Notes: a model not told the origin generated them from the letters alone. 6,829 nt of DNA from CAZTXD01 sp964617995 (GCA_964617995.1 CAZTXD010000164.1:1-6829), one strand, 5' to 3'; counted from the first letter of the stretch, positions 1-6,209 are shown. Numbers and translations: made by a program.

Positions 1-1
1 G

Positions 2-18
2 CGCGCATTCGATGCGCG
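2..18. other. Perfect short hairpin at the 5' edge
   Basis: The arms CGCGCAT (2-8) and ATGCGCG (12-18) are perfectly complementary around a TCG loop, giving a 7-bp GC-rich stem. There is no T-tract on either side (AAAAC follows), so an intrinsic terminator for a gene ending to the left is possible but not convincing. A weaker 5-bp pairing, GTGGG (26-30) with CCCAC (35-39), follows. What lies left of the window is unknown. The function is inferred only from position between a putative upstream gene and the aminotransferase. Confidence 0.3.
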
Positions 19-55
19 AAAACGGGTGGGACCCCCCACTGCGGTGGACGGGAGT

Positions 56-61
56 TATTCT
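56..61 (+). promoter_or_regulatory. Candidate -10 box of the aminotransferase gene (possibly leaderless)
   Basis: TATTCT (56-61) matches the TAnnnT form of the actinobacterial -10 element and lies five bases before the GTG at 67. Transcription would then begin at or next to the start codon. A GGGAG (50-54) lies 12 bases before the GTG, rather far for a Shine-Dalgarno site, so leaderless translation is the simpler reading. No convincing -35 is visible. Confidence 0.33.
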
Positions 62-66
62 CGGGG

Positions 67-1143
67 GTGATGCCGAAATACCGCCCCGATCTGGCCGAGA
101 TCGCTCCCTACGAACCGGGGCTACCGATCGAAGAGGTCGCTCGACGGTTCGGCCTCGACCCGTTGTCGATCATCAAGCTGGCCTCCAACGAGAGCCCGTA
201 CGGTCCGTTCCCGGAGGCCATCGAAGCAATGGCCACTGCGGCCACGAACGTCAACCGGTACCCCGACAACGAGGGCTACGAGCTGCGGGACGCTCTCGGA
301 AAGCATCTGGGGATCGACACGGCTTCACTGTGGCTCGGGGGCGGATCGTCGGACCTCCTCCGGTCGATCGCCCTGGCGGTGGGCGGCCCGGGCACCAACA
401 CGGTCTACGCCTGGCCCTCCTTCATCATCTACCGGCTGGGGGCGATGTGGGCGATGAGCGACAGGCGAGAGGTGGCTCTCGACAGCGACCACCGTCACGA
501 TCTCAACGCCCTTGCCGCCGCCGTCGATGACCGGACGTCGCTGGTGTTCCTGTGCAATCCCAACAACCCCACCGGCACCCACGTCTCCTCCGATCAGGTC
601 GAGTCATTCGTGGACTCGATGCCGGAGGACGTGACGGTGGTTGTGGACGAGGCCTATTACGAGTTCGTGACCGCCGCGGACTACCGCTCCCTCGTCCCGA
701 TCGCCGCCGAGAGACCCAACGTGATCGTCACCCGAACGTTCTCGAAGGTGTTCGCCCTAGCCTCTCTCCGGGTGGGATACGCCGTGGCACACCCCTCCAC
801 CATCGCCGAGATGCGACGCGCCCAGGCTCCCTTCACCGTCACCCAGGTGGGTCAGGCAGCGGCGGCGGCATCCCTGTCCAATCCGGGTCGAATGGCGGCC
901 AGGGTGGAGGACAACGCTCGGGGTAGGCGCCTGCTCCTCGACGCTCTCGCCGATCGGGGCATCGAGCATGCCGACAGCCAGGCCAACTTCGTCTGGTATC
1001 ACTCCGGGGCTACGGATCCGGCCGACGACTACACCCGGCAGGGTGTGATCGTCCGCACCTTCGGCGGCAACTGGGTCCGTGTCACGGTGGGTACCGACGA
1101 CGAAAACGCCCGCTTCCTGGAAGCTCTCGACATCCTCGGCTGA
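67..1143 (+). CDS. hisC: Histidinol-phosphate aminotransferase family (HisC-like), PLP-dependent
   Basis: This is a class I/II fold-type I aminotransferase of 358 residues, the usual length for HisC. HisC transfers an amino group from glutamate to imidazole-acetol phosphate in histidine synthesis; close paralogues act on aromatic amino acids. Seen in order: the HisC-type N-terminus with ASNESPYGP (39-47), RYPDNEGYELRD (64-75, whose Tyr contacts PLP phosphate of the partner subunit in the family), NPNNPTG (164-170), DEAYYEF (194-200, the Asp that pairs with the pyridine nitrogen), TFSKVFALASLRVGY (224-238) with PLP lysine K227 and R235, and a C-terminal WVRVTVG (336-342) whose R338 should hold the substrate carboxylate. 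The usual FGLAGLR is FALASLR here. The start is GTG 67 or ATG 70; I prefer GTG because of its spacing to the -10 box. No other his genes are in view, so the exact substrate is unsettled. The protein is soluble and cytoplasmic. Confidence 0.9.
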   Translation: MMPKYRPDLAEIAPYEPGLPIEEVARRFGLDPLSIIKLASNESPYGPFPEAIEAMATAATNVNRYPDNEGYELRDALGKHLGIDTASLWLGGGSSDLLRSIALAVGGPGTNTVYAWPSFIIYRLGAMWAMSDRREVALDSDHRHDLNALAAAVDDRTSLVFLCNPNNPTGTHVSSDQVESFVDSMPEDVTVVVDEAYYEFVTAADYRSLVPIAAERPNVIVTRTFSKVFALASLRVGYAVAHPSTIAEMRRAQAPFTVTQVGQAAAAASLSNPGRMAARVEDNARGRRLLLDALADRGIEHADSQANFVWYHSGATDPADDYTRQGVIVRTFGGNWVRVTVGTDDENARFLEALDILG

Positions 1144-1146
1144 GCC

Positions 1147-1223
1147 GGTTATCGGCTCTCGATCTTCGGTTATCAACTCTCGATCGCTGAAAGTCGACAA
1201 CTGACAACCGACTACTGATCACC
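1147..1223. repeat. Degenerate 7-bp tandem repeat array, 11 units
   Basis: Starting four bases after the aminotransferase stop, the sequence can be cut into eleven consecutive heptamers: GGTTATC, GGCTCTC, GATCTTC, GGTTATC, AACTCTC, GATCGCT, GAAAGTC, GACAACT, GACAACC, GACTACT, GATCACC. Ten of eleven begin with G and all end in C or T. Units 1-3 are largely repeated as units 4-6, giving a 19-bp direct repeat at 1146-1164 and 1167-1185 with 17 matches. The left-hand unit GGTTATC is the reverse complement of the right-hand GACAACC type apart from one base, so left and right halves are roughly inverted and could fold back on each other. It resembles the heptanucleotide short tandem repeats known from filamentous cyanobacteria, but any relationship is an inference. 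Function is unknown. Confidence 0.6.
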
Positions 1224-1256
1224 GTCTGCAGCGATCTCGTCTCTCCGTCTTCCGTG

Positions 1257-1265
1257 TGTTAATTT
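1257..1265 (+). promoter_or_regulatory. Candidate extended -10 promoter of the MMPL transporter gene
   Basis: TGTTAATTT (1257-1265) fits the extended -10 pattern TGnTAnnnT in the only AT-rich patch of the gap. Transcription would start near 1272, giving a leader of about 35 bases that carries the AGGAG site. No clear -35 is visible. The overlapping palindrome at 1265-1280 would sit on the start point, which suits a repressor-controlled promoter. Confidence 0.35.
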
Positions 1266-1280
1266 TGAGCGCGCTCTCAA
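1265..1280. promoter_or_regulatory. Operator-like palindrome before the MMPL transporter (TetR-type candidate)
   Basis: TTGAG (1265-1269) and CTCAA (1276-1280) are inverted around six bases, and inside them GAGCGCGCTC (1267-1276) is a perfect 10-bp palindrome. It lies directly at the end of the putative -10 box and about 26 bases before the TTG start. RND and MMPL exporter genes are commonly repressed by TetR-family proteins with sites of about this length and symmetry. No regulator gene is in the window, so the identity of the binding protein is inferred. A GC-rich RNA hairpin is the alternative, but the position over the start point favours a DNA site. Confidence 0.38.
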
Positions 1281-1295
1281 TTCCTCTCTATTCCT

Positions 1296-1300
1296 AGGAG
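1296..1300 (+). promoter_or_regulatory. Strong ribosome binding site deciding a TTG start
   Basis: AGGAG (1296-1300) lies six bases before TTG 1307. It is the best Shine-Dalgarno match in the window, and it supports the rare TTG codon as the start of the transporter. The N-terminal sequence that follows (short basic stretch, then the first membrane helix) also fits. Confidence 0.75.
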
Positions 1301-1306
1301 CTGTTC

Positions 1307-3826
1307 TTGAAGGCCATCGTGCGCGGCTGTTCGGCTGCGGCCCGTCGCTTCCCGGTGGCGATAGTGCTGGCGGTGCTGGTCCTCACCGGGGTGCTGGGCT
1401 CTTTTGCCGGTCAGATGGAGATCGCCACGGGCAACGAGGGCTTCGCTCCCGACAACGCCGAGATCGCCGCCTCGGAGAGGATCGCCGAGCTGTTCGGCTC
1501 CGAACAGGAATCCGTCCTGCAGGTGATCGTCCGCGACCCGGGCGGGGACGTCATCACCGCCGAGGGAGTTCGGGTGGCGATGGAGGTGGAGGACGCGATC
1601 CGCCGGGCAGGAGGCGAAGCGCTGGTAGCGGACTCGCCCGAACGACCGGGGGTCGTGTCGTATGTGGGCCCGGTGGTGCAGGGGGCGTCTTTCGAGGGGA
1701 TTCCCCTCGACAGCCTCGATGACGACGAAGTCGACGAGCGCTACACGGCCGCCGTGTCGCAGATGCCACCCGAACAGAGCGGGTTCTTCACCAGCCTGGT
1801 GGGAAGCACGGCCACCGGCACCACCGCCGAGGCGGCGATCATCCTGGCGTTCTTCGAGAGCGACACCAGTGACGCCGTCGCCGCCTTCGATGCCCAGGTG
1901 GCGATCGACGAGGCGGTGGCGGCGGAGCTGGAGGGGATCGACACCGACCTCGAGATCAGGCCGTTCAGCTTCAATCTGCTCTTCGGCGAGATCGACTCCT
2001 TCACCGAGGAGGTGGGGAGGCTGTTTGCCTTCGCCGGCATGATCATCGTCGTGATCCTGCTCTTCGTGTACTGGCTGCGCCCCCGGGGCAGCGCCCGGGT
2101 TCGCCAGACGGGGCGCCGGACGGTGGCGGACATGGCCTTGACGATGGCCACCATCTTCATGGCGATCGCGATGATGCAGGGTACGGGCGTCCTCTTGGAG
2201 AAGATCGGGGTGATCTCCGCGTTCTCCGCCCCCACCCAGATCGTCCCCATCCTCATCATCGGTCTCGGTGTCGACTACGCCATCCACCTCATAAGCCGCT
2301 ACCGGGAAGAGATCGGCGAGGGGGACTCGGTGGACGGGTCCATGTCGGTTGCGATCGGCACCGTGGGCATCGCCCTCGTCCTGGCCACCCTGACGACGAT
2401 CATCGGCTTCCTCACCAACATCGCCAATCCGGTTCCCGCCCTGGCGGACTTCGGGATCCTGGCCGCCGTGGGGATCTTCTTCTCGTTCCTGCTGATGATG
2501 ACCTTCGTCCCTGCCACCCGGCTTCTCCTCGATCGACGGTCCGAACGTGCCGGGCGCCTGCCCGCCGAAGCCCTCGGGTTCCACAGCCGCCGGATCCTCC
2601 CCCAGATCATGGGCCGCACCGCCGTGATCGCCGAACGGGCCCCCTACGTCGCCCTCGTCATCGCCCTCACCCTGGGCGGTCTCGGGTATTTCGGCTTCAC
2701 CCAGCTCGAGACGAGGTTCAGCTTCACCGACTTCCTCCCCGAGGACGCGCCGGCCGTGGAGACCTACGATCTCATCACGGCAGAGTTCGGGGGTGGGTTC
2801 GCCGAGCAGACCCAGGTCCTCATCGAAGCGCCGGAGGGGACGGATCTGGCAGAAGCCGAGTACTGGAACCTCATGGTGGCGGCGTCCGAGGAGCTGGCCG
2901 TGACAGATTCGGTCGCCTCCTTCTCCACTCCCAACGGACCCGTCGCCAATGTCGACTCCCCGGTGTCGATGCTGCAACAACAGTTCGCCGGTGGTCCTGA
3001 GACCGCCCCGGCCCAAGTGCTCCAGGCGGTGGACGCTTCGGGCCTCGGACCCGGCCTGGTGGCGTCGGGCACCTCGGATGTCGATGCCGTGTTCGCTTCC
3101 CTGCGGGAAGTTGCGCCCGACCGGATCTCCGGCGTGGTCCATCGGGACGGCGACCGCGTCGACGCCGTGTTGTTCGACATCCAGACCACGGCGGGAGAGA
3201 ACCGGGTACGGCAGCTCCGTCGCGACCTCGACGCCGTCTTCGGACCCTTCGGGGAGGCGGGAATCGAGGCCATCGCCACCAGCCAGAACATCATCAGCGA
3301 CGTTGTCGTCAACGAGCTGACCAGCTCGCAGAGCTCCTCTCTGTTCCTCACCCTCCTCGCCGCCGGGCTCGTCCTCGTGGTGTATTTCTGGATCCAGAAC
3401 CGGCGTCCATTCCTGGGAGTCATCACCATCGGTCCGGTCGTGCTGGTGGTCCTGTGGACTTACGGCCTCATGTACGCGACCGGCATCCCCTTCGGGCCCG
3501 TCACCGCCACGCTGGCCGCGCTCGCCATAGGCATCGGGGTTCCCTTCACGATCCACATGGCGCGTCGGTTCGAGGAGGACCGTCAGGAGTACGACGATGT
3601 CGAGCAGGCGATCCGTTCGACGGCTACTCACACTGGGGGTGCACTGGCGGGATCGGCATTCACCACGATGGCCGGGTTCGGGATCCTCATGACCTCGAGT
3701 CTGGTGCCGTTCAAGCAGATGGGACAGGTGACGGTGTATGCCATCGGGCTCGCCCTCGTCGCTTCCATACTCGTGTTGCCGTCGATGCTGGTGCTGTGGG
3801 AGCGCTGGCATCGCAGACGTGACTGA
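1307..3826 (+). CDS. MMPL/RND-superfamily transporter (12 membrane helices)
   Basis: This is an 839-residue inner-membrane protein with two tandem RND halves, matching the predicted RND exporters of COG1033 (MMPL domain). Visible membrane segments: about 16-35, then a large extracytoplasmic loop (36-237), then helices near 238-257, 273-298, 308-328, 347-370 and 380-405. A cytoplasmic linker follows, then 447-464, a second large loop (465-676), and helices near 677-696, 702-722, 728-749, 776-795 and 803-829. Helix 4 has GVDYAIH (321-327), the Asp-Tyr pair that forms the proton relay in MmpL proteins; the matching helix 10 has GVPFTIH (744-750), without the acid. Such proteins use the proton gradient to export hydrophobic or lipid-like compounds. 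The substrate here is unknown and no lipid-synthesis genes are adjacent. It starts at TTG behind a good AGGAG site, with an operator-like palindrome upstream. It ends in a basic tail (WHRRRD). The reading frame is intact with no sign of decay. Confidence 0.92.
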   Translation: MKAIVRGCSAAARRFPVAIVLAVLVLTGVLGSFAGQMEIATGNEGFAPDNAEIAASERIAELFGSEQESVLQVIVRDPGGDVITAEGVRVAMEVEDAIRRAGGEALVADSPERPGVVSYVGPVVQGASFEGIPLDSLDDDEVDERYTAAVSQMPPEQSGFFTSLVGSTATGTTAEAAIILAFFESDTSDAVAAFDAQVAIDEAVAAELEGIDTDLEIRPFSFNLLFGEIDSFTEEVGRLFAFAGMIIVVILLFVYWLRPRGSARVRQTGRRTVADMALTMATIFMAIAMMQGTGVLLEKIGVISAFSAPTQIVPILIIGLGVDYAIHLISRYREEIGEGDSVDGSMSVAIGTVGIALVLATLTTIIGFLTNIANPVPALADFGILAAVGIFFSFLLMMTFVPATRLLLDRRSERAGRLPAEALGFHSRRILPQIMGRTAVIAERAPYVALVIALTLGGLGYFGFTQLETRFSFTDFLPEDAPAVETYDLITAEFGGGFAEQTQVLIEAPEGTDLAEAEYWNLMVAASEELAVTDSVASFSTPNGPVANVDSPVSMLQQQFAGGPETAPAQVLQAVDASGLGPGLVASGTSDVDAVFASLREVAPDRISGVVHRDGDRVDAVLFDIQTTAGENRVRQLRRDLDAVFGPFGEAGIEAIATSQNIISDVVVNELTSSQSSSLFLTLLAAGLVLVVYFWIQNRRPFLGVITIGPVVLVVLWTYGLMYATGIPFGPVTATLAALAIGIGVPFTIHMARRFEEDRQEYDDVEQAIRSTATHTGGALAGSAFTTMAGFGILMTSSLVPFKQMGQVTVYAIGLALVASILVLPSMLVLWERWHRRRD

Positions 3827-3874
3827 CCGTCACAACGGGGCGGAGGCTCCATCGATATCCGCGCGTCGTTCCCG

Positions 3875-3880
3875 TATTGT
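3875..3880 (+). promoter_or_regulatory. Candidate -10 box for a leaderless kinase transcript
   Basis: TATTGT (3875-3880) matches TATAAT at four of six positions and is followed by exactly six bases before GTG 3887, the spacing expected when transcription begins on the start codon. No Shine-Dalgarno sequence precedes the GTG. The -35 region is weak. It sits in the 60-base gap after the transporter, so the kinase gene probably has its own promoter, though read-through from the transporter cannot be excluded. CGTGAC recurs around the start (3881-3886 and 3894-3899). Confidence 0.5.
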
Positions 3881-3886
3881 CGTGAC

Positions 3887-4864
3887 GTGACCGTCGTGAC
3901 CGCCGACGCCATGATCGAGCCGGCCCGTTCGTTGGTCGAGGACGACTACGGGCTGGCCGTGGCCGACATGATGCATCTCGCCACCCACAGCAACGTCCTC
4001 TATCGGGTCGACCTGGTCGACGGGAGACGTCTCGTGCTCCGGGTCGGCCAGCCCACCGCCAACACCCGCAGCAACATCGACATCGAGGTGTCCTGGCTCA
4101 GCACTCTCGTCGACGACCCGCGGTTGTCCATCGCCAATCCGGTAGCTATGCCCGACGGCGGTCTGGTCGCGGAGCTGCCCGTTGACGATGGTGTCCGATC
4201 TTGTGTCCTGTTCACGTGGGTTCCAGGTGAGCCCATGGGGGAAGGGGCCGGGACGTCGGGTTACCGGGCCATGGGGAGGGCGTCGGCCCTTCTCCACCTG
4301 CACGGTGACTGGCGCCCGCCCGACCCTGATCATCTGCGTCGATGGGACCGGACCTTCTACTACCCGGCGGAGCTGGAGCCGGTCGTCATCGAGGACTTCC
4401 GGTACGGCCACATATTCGACGGCATTCGCCGCACCCTGATGCAGTCTTCTCGCGGCCTCGACGCCGTTCTCCAGCGCCGCTGGACCGAGGCCGAGCCGAT
4501 GGTGGTCCACGGTGACCTGCACGAGTGGAACATCCACCTCTTCATGGGGCGGGCATGGGTCATCGACTTCGAGGACGTCATGCTGGCGCTTCCAGCTCAG
4601 GACATCGCCACCTCCCTGTACGGAGCCCGGACCCGGCCCGATCTGGAGGTGGTCGTCTCCGCCTTTCGAGAGGGCTACCAGGAGCATCGGCCATGGCCCG
4701 TTCGCGACAGGTCCGACCTCGACGCCTACTGGGCGGCGCGTCAGGTGATGCTGATGAACCACGCCGCGCAGGTGCTGACCGAGAGCGAGACGCGGGCATA
4801 CTTCGCGCGGGTCATGCCCTGGTTGCAGGCATACCTGGCCGAATCTCATCGGTCTTCCGGGTAG
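3887..4864 (+). CDS. APH-fold phosphotransferase (aminoglycoside phosphotransferase / homoserine kinase / SrkA-like family)
   Basis: This is a soluble protein-kinase-like small-molecule kinase of 325 residues. N-lobe: SNVLYRVDL (35-43) on the nucleotide loop, LVLRVGQP (49-56) where R52 takes the place of the usual ATP-binding lysine (common in the SrkA/ThrB branch), and E67 in IEVSWL as the likely helix-C glutamate. The hinge is FTWVPGEP (109-116). The catalytic loop is VHGDLHEWNI (207-216) with D210 as base and N215 as metal ligand; IDFED (226-230) supplies the second metal ligand, D227. D239 in PAQDIA matches the conserved structural Asp of the family. All catalytic residues are present, so an active kinase is expected. 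The substrate cannot be read from the sequence, and calling it an antibiotic-resistance gene would be unjustified. The start is GTG 3887 (leaderless geometry); GTG 3896 and ATG 3911 are in-frame alternatives. Confidence 0.85.
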   Translation: MTVVTADAMIEPARSLVEDDYGLAVADMMHLATHSNVLYRVDLVDGRRLVLRVGQPTANTRSNIDIEVSWLSTLVDDPRLSIANPVAMPDGGLVAELPVDDGVRSCVLFTWVPGEPMGEGAGTSGYRAMGRASALLHLHGDWRPPDPDHLRRWDRTFYYPAELEPVVIEDFRYGHIFDGIRRTLMQSSRGLDAVLQRRWTEAEPMVVHGDLHEWNIHLFMGRAWVIDFEDVMLALPAQDIATSLYGARTRPDLEVVVSAFREGYQEHRPWPVRDRSDLDAYWAARQVMLMNHAAQVLTESETRAYFARVMPWLQAYLAESHRSSG

Positions 4865-4952
4865 GCCGTCGTCATCGCCCGGATGCTGTGGACCGGCACG
4901 GCGACATATCACACCGATTCGCCCACGTCGTCTATGCCATGCCGCTCTCGGT

Positions 4953-4958
4953 TACCCT
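4953..4958 (+). promoter_or_regulatory. Candidate -10 box of the DUF3237 gene
   Basis: TACCCT (4953-4958) fits TAnnnT and would start transcription near 4965, giving a leader of about 24 bases that holds the GAGGTGA site. The -35 is not recognisable. This lies in the 124-base gap after the kinase gene, where nothing else is evident. Confidence 0.38.
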
Positions 4959-4977
4959 GGCCGGCACCCGCCCGAGA

Positions 4978-4984
4978 GAGGTGA
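4978..4984 (+). promoter_or_regulatory. Ribosome binding site deciding a GTG start
   Basis: GAGGTGA (4978-4984) lies four bases before GTG 4989; measured from its GAGG core the spacing is seven. It supports GTG as the start of the DUF3237 gene, over ATG 5028, which would remove the first strand of the family domain. Confidence 0.55.
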
Positions 4985-4988
4985 GCGA

Positions 4989-5393
4989 GTGCCGTCCCTG
5001 GAAGAGTTCTGCCGGATCAGAGCGACCATGACCCCGCGCATGATCGGTCGTACCCCGGCAGGAACCCGCATCGACTTTCCCTTCGAGGGGACGGCCACCG
5101 GACCCCATTGGGAGGGCGAGAGGCCGGTTACAGGAGTGGACTACGTGACGGTTCGAGCCGACGGGAACATGGACCTCGACATCCATGCCACCATCGGGGA
5201 GAAGAGAGAGACGATTTCCTACCGGGCCACGGGGGTCAGCATCGCCCATGAGGATCGCACCGCCTCACCCCAGGAGTTGATCGTGTTCCAGACCGGCGAC
5301 GATGACCTCTCCTGGCTAAACACGCGCGTCGGGGTCGGTCTCGGGCACGGGGGCGCCGACCTGGATCTCACGATCTACCTGATCGAGCCGTAG
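4989..5393 (+). CDS. DUF3237 (UPF0311) family protein
   Basis: This small soluble protein of 134 residues spans the whole of a DUF3237-type domain. The family landmarks I recognise: an opening LEEFCRIRATM (4-14), GRTPAGTRIDFPFEGTATGP (20-39) matching the usual 'G..P.G.R..IPI.GGTFEGP' stretch, VDYVTVRADGNMDLDIHATI (50-69) matching 'ADW..VR.DG.AELDARYTL', then FQTGDDDLSWLN (100-111) and a terminal strand TIYLIEP. The repeated alternating hydrophobic pattern fits an all-beta, barrel-like fold. There is no signal peptide or membrane segment. The biochemical role of the family is not established, and none is claimed here. It lies downstream of the kinase in the same direction, with its own likely promoter, and converges on the crotonase gene. 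Confidence 0.8.
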   Translation: MPSLEEFCRIRATMTPRMIGRTPAGTRIDFPFEGTATGPHWEGERPVTGVDYVTVRADGNMDLDIHATIGEKRETISYRATGVSIAHEDRTASPQELIVFQTGDDDLSWLNTRVGVGLGHGGADLDLTIYLIEP

Positions 5394-5419
5394 CCCGGCC
5401 GCCGACGGCTGAAGGCTCG
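5384..5419. terminator. Possible bidirectional terminator between convergent genes
   Basis: The 27-base gap between the two convergent stop codons, with flanking bases, can form two competing stems: CGAGCC (5384-5389) with GGCTCG (5414-5419), or AGCCGT (5386-5391) with ACGGCT (5405-5410). Both are perfect 6-bp GC-rich pairings. Neither is followed by a T-tract on either strand, so the terminator call rests mostly on position. Confidence 0.27.
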
Positions 5420-5420
5420 G

Positions 5421-6197
5421 TCAGGCTTCCCGGAAATCGGGTCTCCGCTTCTCCAGGAAGGCGCGCATGCCCTCCAGATGAGCGGGAGACGTCCCCAGTT
5501 CCCCCTGGGTGCGGCGCTCCTCGGCCAAGGCGGCCGAGGCGTCGCTGTGGGAGGCTCCCACGAGGAGCCGACGGGTGGCGACGTAGGCGGCGGTGGGACC
5601 GTCGGCTAATTCCTCTGCGATCTCCATCGCCCGGGTCACCACCTCCTCGACGGTCACGACATCCCGGGTGAGCCCTACCTCGCGTGCCTCCGACGCTGAC
5701 AGTCTCCGATTCGAGAAGGTCAGCTCGACGGCCCGGGCCAGGCCGAGGTGATGGGCCAGCAGCCAGGTGGTACCGGTGTCGGGGATGAGCGCCAGCCCAA
5801 TGAAAGCTGAGAGGAAGAACGCCTCCTCTGACAAGACCCGGAGGTCACAAGCCAGCGCCAGGCCCATGCCGGCACCGGCAGCGGCTCCGTTCACCGCCGC
5901 CACCGTCGGCAGCGGAGCGGCCAGCAGGGCCTCCACCATCGGGTTGAAGCGCTGCCCGATCACCCTCTCGAGGTCGGGGCCACCGGTCTCGTACTCGTCG
6001 ATGAGATCGGAGAGATCCGCTCCCGAGCAGAACGCCTTGCCGGCCCCGGTTATGACCGCTGCCCGGGCTTCGTTCCCCGCCCGTCGGAGGCTCGACACCA
6101 GGCCGTCGCACAGGTCCTGGGTCACGGCGTTGTAGCGGTCGGGCCGGTCGAGGGTGAGGAGCGCGACGTCGTCGTGCAGCTCGTAGTTGACAGACAT
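5421..6197 (-). CDS. Enoyl-CoA hydratase/isomerase family protein, PaaG-like
   Basis: This is a crotonase-fold acyl-CoA enzyme of 258 residues, full length for the family. Seen: VALLTLDRPDRYNAV (11-25), the first oxyanion-hole segment KAFCSGADL (54-62), the second oxyanion segment VNGAAAGAGMGLALACDLR (102-120), then FIGLALIPDTGTTWLL (132-147) and the C-terminal LEKRRPDF (248-255). Aligning by eye to rat enoyl-CoA hydratase, its two catalytic glutamates (144 and 164) fall on G112 and F132, so ordinary hydratase chemistry is unlikely. The IPD aspartate, D140, is at the place of the catalytic Asp of PaaG isomerases, and 'PDxG.TWLL' is typical of that branch. An isomerase of unsaturated or epoxy acyl-CoA is therefore the best call, but no other phenylacetate genes are nearby. 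The start ATG has leaderless-type spacing from a TAACCT box. Confidence 0.88.
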   Translation of the reverse strand: MSVNYELHDDVALLTLDRPDRYNAVTQDLCDGLVSSLRRAGNEARAAVITGAGKAFCSGADLSDLIDEYETGGPDLERVIGQRFNPMVEALLAAPLPTVAAVNGAAAGAGMGLALACDLRVLSEEAFFLSAFIGLALIPDTGTTWLLAHHLGLARAVELTFSNRRLSASEAREVGLTRDVVTVEEVVTRAMEIAEELADGPTAAYVATRRLLVGASHSDASAALAEERRTQGELGTSPAHLEGMRAFLEKRRPDFREA

Positions 6198-6203
6198 GGA
6201 GTC

Positions 6204-6209
6204 AGGTTA
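6204..6209 (-). promoter_or_regulatory. Candidate -10 box for a leaderless crotonase transcript
   Basis: On the minus strand TAACCT (6209 down to 6204) is followed by six bases and then the ATG at 6197. This is the same geometry as for the kinase gene. There is no Shine-Dalgarno site between box and ATG. The -35 region (around 6227-6232) shows no match to TTGACA. Confidence 0.48.

Noticed and set aside
12..530. A 172-residue plus-strand frame overlapping the aminotransferase
   Set aside because: It is an Arg/Gly/Pro-rich frame-shifted shadow of the aminotransferase, which has all its family motifs in the other frame.
1147..1223. The repeat array as a CRISPR array
   Set aside because: Units are 7 bp with no spacers between them and no cas genes nearby.
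1277..3811. An 844-residue open frame on the minus strand, opposite the transporter gene
   Set aside because: It mirrors the transporter almost exactly, in the antisense frame that stays open in GC-rich genes. Its product is a run of His, Arg, Asp, Glu and Gly with no domain, while the plus strand encodes a clear 12-helix RND protein.
3819..3833. GTGAC-N5-GTCAC inverted repeat over the transporter stop codon as a terminator
   Set aside because: A 5-bp stem without a T-tract, partly inside the coding end, is too weak to call.
3887..4864. The APH-fold kinase as an antibiotic-resistance gene
   Set aside because: The fold is shared by many metabolic kinases; there is no mobile context and no substrate-specific motif for aminoglycosides.
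3830..4912. A 360-residue open frame on the minus strand, opposite the kinase gene
   Set aside because: Same codon-phase effect. The plus strand has complete APH catalytic motifs; the antisense product shows no recognisable family.
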